This document shows, one piece after another, positions 58,765-64,000 of a stretch of 64,000 nt of DNA. Every line of letters starts with the position of its first letter. Position 1 is the stretch's first letter. The DNA is taken from positions 16,243,309-16,307,308 of the forward strand of contig CM043959.1 in NCBI GenBank assembly GCA_014529385.2, written 5' to 3'. The stretch comes from Adiantum capillus-veneris (taxonomy: Eukaryota > Streptophyta > Polypodiopsida > Polypodiales > Pteridaceae). The notes beneath the pieces were generated by a model. The model did not search any database and was not told the DNA's origin. It was given only the letters and a program-made list of their open reading frames with translations. The position numbers and the translations under genes were made by a program.

Positions 58765-60246
58765 TCATTGTGTTCTTTCTATCTTTTTAGGGCATTTCGC
58801 AGAGATATGTCCAGTTTTCCCGCATCCAAAGCACTTCCCTTCCCTGATGTAGCGAGCTCTCTCCTGAGGAGTGAGTTTGGATCGAGCATCTTTCTTTTCT
58901 GGGTTGCTCTTCCTCTTTCTACTTTCATTTGTTGAAGATTGTTCGGCTCTTTGTGTCATGATCTCATCGGTGGGGTAGGTCAAATTGCCAGAGTGAATGG
59001 CAAAACCCCGTTTCGCATGACTCATCAACTCTTGAATGGAAGCTTACTTTTGTTCCAAGCAGTGATCTCGGATCTCTGTAGGTAGACCCAAGGTAAACTG
59101 CTCAATCTGTTCCTTGAACGAAATCCTCTTAAATGAAGAGGCGGGTAGAAAAGAGCTCCAGAATCTCTTGCAATAAGCGTCCACTATATCCTTCTGAGTC
59201 ATCCAAAGATGGTTCCAAGCAGTTCATATGTCACGTTCATACTCTCGAGTCAGCCAAGAAGAAATAAAAAGCCTCTTGAATTTCAATCATTCAACTAGCG
59301 CAGTCTTGTTTAATAGAAGCGTGGACCACCAAGTTCGAGCATTCCCCTTAAAGTAAGAGGCAGCTCTTCGAATCTTAAGAGTGCTCTGAGTAACGGCCTC
59401 TCGCGAAAGCGATGTCAAACTGTTGTACAAAAGACAAAGCCTTCGAAGCATCTCTATATCCAGAACACGTGTCAAATTTAATTGATTGTCCACCTTCCTT
59501 AAGCTCTCGGAGTTTCTTGCTTTTGTCTTCCAGAAAGTCATACTGGTTCGCTTTGTAAAAATTCTTCTTCTTTGCATAAAGTTGTTGTCATCAGAGTCCG
59601 AATTGTCTGTAGACCAGTCCTCTGTAGAATTGTCAATCACGGGGCGAGATTTAGACTTCTTTGCCTTTTTCTTGCCCTTTACGAAGCGTTGCTTTTTGCT
59701 TCGCTTTTTGCCTTTTTTGTCTTCTTTGCTCGAGTTAGATGAACTAGAAGAACTATCAAAAGAAGAAGAAGAACGGGGTACTCCTTCAAATCGAACACGC
59801 TTCTTCTGCTTTCTTGCTTTTTCAAATGTAGACTGACGACCCAAATAACCCAAGAAGTCAATGCCTTTCTTATGCTTTTTGTCGTGCTTTTTACCTTTAT
59901 TTTGCACGTCAAAAAGCTGAGCAATTCGTGCATCAACCACCTCTTCTCATTCTTCTTTTGTATACTTCTTGGGAGTCGAAGGTTTCTTGAGAGCGGGTTT
60001 TCGAGGTGGTTTTCTGGTTTTCTGCCACTGCGTGTGCACCTCCTCGAAAGAAGTCTCGCTCATATATTTTGCGAATTTTGGGTCCTTCGCAAAATTGAGC
60101 ATCATCTTTGTTGCGTCGCCGATCAATTGTCGACGCTTCGCCTGAGTAGGCAGAGGCGGGCCGAAGAACTTGCGTGAATCTTCGTTGTGATCCCTTCCCC
60201 CATCTCCGGATGCAGAGGGAGTCGACTGATCTTTGCTTGAAGCCAT
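58765..60246 (-). pseudogene. Element B gag with CCHC zinc knuckle
   Basis: It starts MASSKDQSTPSASGDGGRDH at 60246. The first 330 codons stay in one frame except for one TGA near 59943. They include LIGDATKMMLNFAKDPKFAK, DARIAQLFDVQNKGKKHDKK, a Ser-rich linker and RRAASYFKGNARTWWSTLLL after a frame change. The knuckle CFGCGKTGHISAKC (C-x2-C-x4-H-x4-C) lies at the end of 58765-59028, preceded by TPQERARYIREGK. Compared with element A the same order holds, with shorter Ser and Glu tracts. Frameshifts near 59600 and 59050 break it. Confidence 0.85.
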
Positions 60247-60303
60247 AAGTACTACGAAAAAAAAATTAAGGATCGGATTTCCCGTAGAAGAGAAATCGGC
60301 CAT

Positions 60304-60315
60304 GCTCTGATACCA
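60304..60315 (-). promoter_or_regulatory. Initiator tRNA-Met primer-binding site, element B
   Basis: The minus strand reads TGGTATCAGAGC, 1 nt from the LTR edge at 60317. Confidence 0.92.
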
Positions 60316-60316
60316 C

Positions 60317-60904
60317 TGTAACAGACTTGGATACTCCAAGTCGAGAATCTACCGCGACAACACAAATAAACACTTCAAAACAATTCACAATTCACAATTG
60401 ATTCGACACTGGCCCGACGGAGTTCCGTGCCTAGAGATATTGGCCCCATAGATTGGCGCCCCTTTCCGTATTTCTTTTTGTATTAATCTGTGTCCAGATG
60501 CTCTGAGTTATGAGGCCCTGCCTGCTTATTTAATGAGTACAAGGGATGCCAAAAGCAAAGCCCCAAAGCTATAAATCAAAAGCTAAAAATCCAAAAGCTT
60601 TTTGAAAAATAAAGCAGACTCTTTCTCTCTTTCCTTGCGTAGGAAAAGCAAAAGGTCTCTCTCTCTCCTTGCGTAGGAAAAGCAACAAAACTTGCCGCTG
60701 CATCAGCCCGCAAAAAGCGTCAGGAATCACGAACGTCCGTACTGCTGCCATGTGGCAAGTCCTCCGCATTTTCTGGGACAGTCACACGTCAACATTTTTC
60801 TCTCCGGGGTTCCCACAGGGCAGCCACATCATCAAGGCAGGATCTGTCCATGCCAAAGGGTGGATGTGTGTTGCAATGGGCAGCCACGTCATCAATTTGT
60901 GACA
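60317..60904 (-). repeat. 5' LTR of element B
   Basis: 588 bp bounded by TGTAACAGACTTGG and AATTTGTGACA on the plus strand. In element orientation it starts TGTCACAAATTGATGACGTG. A local duplication of CTCTCTTTCCTTGCGTAGGA lies at 60625-60680. It lacks teloboxes and about 46 bp found in its partner at 47880. Confidence 0.9.
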
Positions 60905-61189
60905 TTTTGTGACTATGAACGGCCTCTGTGAGGTAGTTTTTTCATTTTTGACCTAGTTGAGCCATGGTTTTTCCCACCTTGTACCGTTGGCGATGTTATG
61001 TAGTGTGCCTCTTGGTGGCACAGGTCAAGGGCCATGTGTCACTGAGTTCTAATGAAGAGCTGATGGAGGCGTGCATTGCCTTGATGTCTTTTCGAATGCA
61101 TGCTAGACGAGCTTCTTATTTCGATTTCACTTAGCAACTATAGTGTGGTGCACTCCAATCAAAAGCTGCAATCACTTCTGACGATGATT
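60905..61189. other. Flank of element B
   Basis: No gene recognised. The first bases after the LTR (TTTTG) would be the target-site duplication, but the partner is lost with the truncated left LTR. Confidence 0.35.
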
Positions 61190-61790
61190 GGACGAAACGA
61201 CAAAATCTACACACTTGGCACCACTTTTAGTACCTCAAAACAACTTGAATAACAGACAAAGAGAGAGAGAGAGAGACGACATGACTCGGTGGAGTTCCAA
61301 GCCAAGACGTAGTAGCCCCAAAGACCGGCGCCCCTTACGGTATTTCTTTATTATTAATTCGCAAAGAAACAACTCCCAGGGGTCCGACTCTCTCCAAGAC
61401 TCTGTGTCCAGATGCTCTCAAGGAATGGCCCTTGGGTCACTTATAAAGAGAACAAGAGATGCCAAAAGCTGTAGTTCTAAAAGCACTTGATCTTAACAGC
61501 ATCAGCACCAAAAATTGGCGCCTAGAAGCGCCTGCAAAAAACGTGGAATTTCGTACATCAATGCCACGTGTCAGTCCAACGCAATTCGCAGAAATGTCGT
61601 ATTACAATCAGCATAAATCGTGGGGATCCATGCAATTATGCCACGTGGAAGCCTTTGCCCATCTTAAAATTTTTAGGTCCTTAAAATTTGACTCGGCACC
61701 CTCGGCTGAACTTTATAAGTGGGTAAACTATAGTTTCTTCTTCTTTTGCTTCCTTTATAAATAATTTAGGCCCTCGACGGAAACCATAAG
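61190..61790 (-). repeat. Diverged solo-type LTR of the chromovirus family
   Basis: CGGTGGAGTTCC, GTAGCCCCAAAGACCGGCGC, CCCCTTACGGTATTTCTTT and AGACTCTGTGTCCAGATGCT follow the order of the A and B LTRs. A (GA)n stretch lies at 61259-61277. Two CACGTG/CCACGTG-type G-box cores lie near 61566 and 61641. No gag or pol is attached, so it is probably a solo LTR or a fragment; its ends are not exact. Confidence 0.65.
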
Positions 61791-62149
61791 ACTGTTGACG
61801 TGTCAAGCCACTAAAGAACGAAGCCAACCTGCAGATCCCGACCGAGGGGCCTAAACCCTAGAAACAATATAAGAAGAAGAAGCAGTAGAAGCAAAAGCAA
61901 CAGTAGAAGAAGTTTTCACCAACTTACAAATCTCGCCATGTGGGCCAAGCAATTTAAGAGTTCTCCGTTATAAGCTTACCAGCTTATGGGACCCCGCGTC
62001 TAATGGGGGCCGAGTGACAAGGATATTAAAATAAAGCAAGACTCTCTCTCACACACACACACACAAAAGATTTTTGCGTAAAGATTGATGATGGGCAGCT
62101 ATACGGATGTCTTGCAATTTGTGCTGACATGATGGCGTGGCAATTGTAA

Positions 62150-62410
62150 GAATTTCTATAAAACGTGCTGGCAGCTTTTGGCGCTAGTGCTTTTGGGACC
62201 AGATGCTTTTGAGTTTGAGACTTTTCATGTAACTGCTTTTCATAGGCCAAGAGCCTTTACATATATGCCAAGTGCTCGTTCTTTGGCACGCTTCTGCGTG
62301 AAGATGCAAAGCGTGGAGTACCAGCTTGGACTGAGTTGAAGCGATACAAAGAAATACCGAAAGGGCGCCAAAGTTTGGGGCCAATGCTCTCTTGGGGTGG
62401 AACACCACCA
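62150..62410 (+). repeat. Inverted LTR fragment of the chromovirus family
   Basis: AAAGAAATACCGAAAGGGCG and GTTTGGGGCCAATGCTCT are the reverse complement of the LTR core shared by elements A and B. The direction is therefore opposite to every other family copy here. An AGCTTTTGGC...GCTTTTGGGAC segment upstream matches the GCCAAAAGC region of the LTRs. Confidence 0.7.
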
Positions 62411-63617
62411 CTCCCCATCTCCTATGCCGTGCATCTCTTTCAATTCAGTGTTATTTGAAGTGCTTAAAGTTGTTCAGTCTGTTCTTTTCCATTGGCACAT
62501 GGTGCCCGTCTCGGTTATAGAAACACATTATGTACATAATCTCACCAACAACAATGAATTGTCTGCAACATTTCCATATGGCACGTGCGCATCGCACTTG
62601 AGCCACGTGGACAAGCTATTGCTACACGTCAAAATCGGTCTTAGTTAGTATAGCTTATGATCTAGTTTCGCATTTTGAGAGCCTCTAAGAGGACATGCAT
62701 GATCAAGCAGGTCAATAGTTGCATACCCTCACTTGCACAATACAATCCCTTAAGCATAAGTCATTAAGGTTGATTTACTAGTAAATAAAGTTTAAACCCC
62801 TTACAAGTAGCATCCTAGGCTTTTTTATGCGGCACCCTTGGCTTCATCCCTTGAACACCAAGAGATCAGCAAGTCATACCAAGTATCCATTCCCTGGCGT
62901 TTCTACTTGACCATCATTCCCATCTCCTGGCATTTCCATCAGCATCATGAGTAAGACTTCCAATAGCCTTGCGTTTTGCATCGCCTCTCGTCAACGGTAT
63001 CCTCAACACCAACATTTGTATCAGCATTTATGCAAGTAATCAAATCAAGTACTTGCTCTGGCACATAGTCACCACCCGAAACGGAAACGGAAACGACAGA
63101 AACAGAAACGGAAAAACCGGTGTTTCGGAGTTTCGTCCGAGGTAAAAACAGTTCAAAAACGACACTTTTTTTCCAATTTAAAAACAATGAATTTCATAAA
63201 ACAAGTAGCCCATGTCACGTGACACATCCCAACCCTACGTGTCCGTGGACAAGCTACACCACAGTAGGGTTCAGTCAGTCCGATCAAGTTAGATTAGCAG
63301 TGATCTGACACTTTTGTGAGTCTATTCGTAGACCGTGCATGCCTAGTCACTTAGCGTAGATGCATATCCTCCGGTTGCACACAGCATGATCATCAGAATT
63401 CCCATCAGAATCCATTCGCATCAGTTAGGGGAATTTTCCAGTGCATTTAGCCTATTTTTCGATTATTGGGATTTTCACTTATTATTTTTAAGTGACTTTC
63501 CTACAAAAGTAGGTAGGGCAATTTTGCTAAGTTAATATATAAGCAAACCAAAGTTCACACTTTCTGGCAGAAGAGGCAATAGGAGCTTCCCGCTCAACAG
63601 GCAACTTCTCACGAGTA
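62411..63617. other. Unassigned DNA
   Basis: A minus frame at 62945-63187 reads EQVLDLITCINADTNVGVED then a basic end and could be a decayed coding remnant. Upstream of it GGAAACGGAAAC-type text (63078-63112) is a short degenerate repeat. No family was recognised. Confidence 0.35.
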
Positions 63618-63641
63618 CCCCCCCCCCCCCCCCCCCCCCCC
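63618..63641. repeat. Poly-C tract
   Basis: 24 consecutive C, without an adjoining dinucleotide repeat. Its length may be uncertain in the assembly. Confidence 0.9.
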
Positions 63642-64000
63642 GCAACACCATCGCCAGCAGATCCCGCTTCCATCCTTGGCATTTTTACCAGATCCTCACC
63701 TTGGCGTTTTCCCCACAGCATCAGCCTCGCCAGATCAGCCTCATTATCCTAGCGTTAGCAGATCTCCACCATCGCAGGATAACTCAGATTTGCTAGCGTT
63801 TTCTCACAACAGCCCACTAGCGTTTTTGGTCTCAGCAGCCAGCGTTTTTGGCAAGAAGTACAGATTCAGCCAGCGTTTAGTTTTCAGCACTAACCTACAG
63901 CAGATCCTCGCAGTTTTCAGCCATGACACAGTAGCAGATTCCCCCCCAAGACGGTTGCAGATGTTCCCCCATTTTCAGCCATAAAAACGCAGTCAAAACA
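63642..64000. other. Unassigned GC-richer right edge
   Basis: A 102-codon plus frame (63676-63984) is Ser/Pro/Phe rich and probably not a protein. The words TAGCGTTT or CAGCGTTTTTGG and CAGATC(C/T) recur through 63660-63910, suggesting a degenerate non-coding repeat or part of an LTR/leader. Confidence 0.35.

Larger units (their letters stand above)
47838..60904 (-). mobile_element. Chromovirus element B, interrupted by element A
   Basis: Element B runs right to left: 5' LTR 60317-60904, iMet PBS 60304-60315, gag, protease, RT, RNase H, integrase, then a break at 55661. The chromodomain end resumes at 49159-48870, followed by 3' untranslated DNA, a polypurine tract at 48298 and a truncated 3' LTR. 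The break is filled by element A. The right LTR lacks about 46 bp present in the left one (between TTAATCTGTGT and CCAGATGCTCT), and the left LTR lacks its outer 140 bp or so. The chromodomain assigns it to the chromoviruses, which are thought to target chromatin. Confidence 0.85.

Noticed and set aside
63676-63984. Ser/Pro-rich secreted protein
   Set aside because: The frame passes through recurring non-coding words, lacks a domain and has no start context evidence.

Overview
This window looks like low-gene-density nuclear DNA from a land plant. The evidence is plant-type Ty3/gypsy chromoviruses, primer-binding sites (PBS) matching tRNA-Asp and initiator tRNA-Met, plant telobox motifs in one LTR, and many long (GA)n, (GT)n and (TC)n microsatellites. 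The order cannot be fixed by reading alone. A large repeat-rich genome such as that of a fern or gymnosperm would fit, but this is a guess. No intact host gene, tRNA, rRNA, organellar block or CRISPR array was found.

Layout. 1-8400: an LTR retrotransposon on the minus strand with a tRNA-Asp PBS and a retropepsin-like domain. It has a long charged, coiled-coil-like open frame but no recognisable reverse transcriptase (RT). 8401-12580: microsatellites and unidentified DNA. 12590-13135: a LINE RT remnant on the plus strand. 13128-16128: a truncated Ty3/gypsy gag-pol (minus) abutting the LINE. 16900-19550: decayed coding DNA (minus) with a protein-kinase-like domain followed by a coiled-coil/RING segment. 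20330-20850: an array of hairpins with differing arms. 20963-25310: compound microsatellites and three unidentified coding-like remnants. 26826-29158: (TG)n tracts and a tRNA-iMet PBS-like site. 29160-33100: a degenerate non-coding repeat field built from recurring modules. 36690-38730: a heavily decayed Ty3/gypsy RT-RNaseH-integrase (minus). 38760-43000: mostly unassigned.

43000-62400 is a graveyard of one chromovirus LTR family. Element B (47838-60904) was split near its chromodomain by the related element A (49160-55656). A is flanked by the 4-bp repeat TGTC, and the two halves of B's pol lie either side of it. Fragments of the same family lie at 43.0-43.3, 45.5-46.2, 61.2-61.8 and, inverted, 62.15-62.41 kb. 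A Ty1/copia gag-protease scrap (plus) sits at 46.3-46.96 kb.

Nearly every coding frame carries stops or frameshifts, so the elements are inactive as they stand. The most unusual items are the RT-less coiled-coil element, the kinase-plus-RING block, the hairpin array, the N-M repeat field and the phased teloboxes in element A. The limits are those of reading by eye: percent identities are estimates and family names rest on visible motifs.
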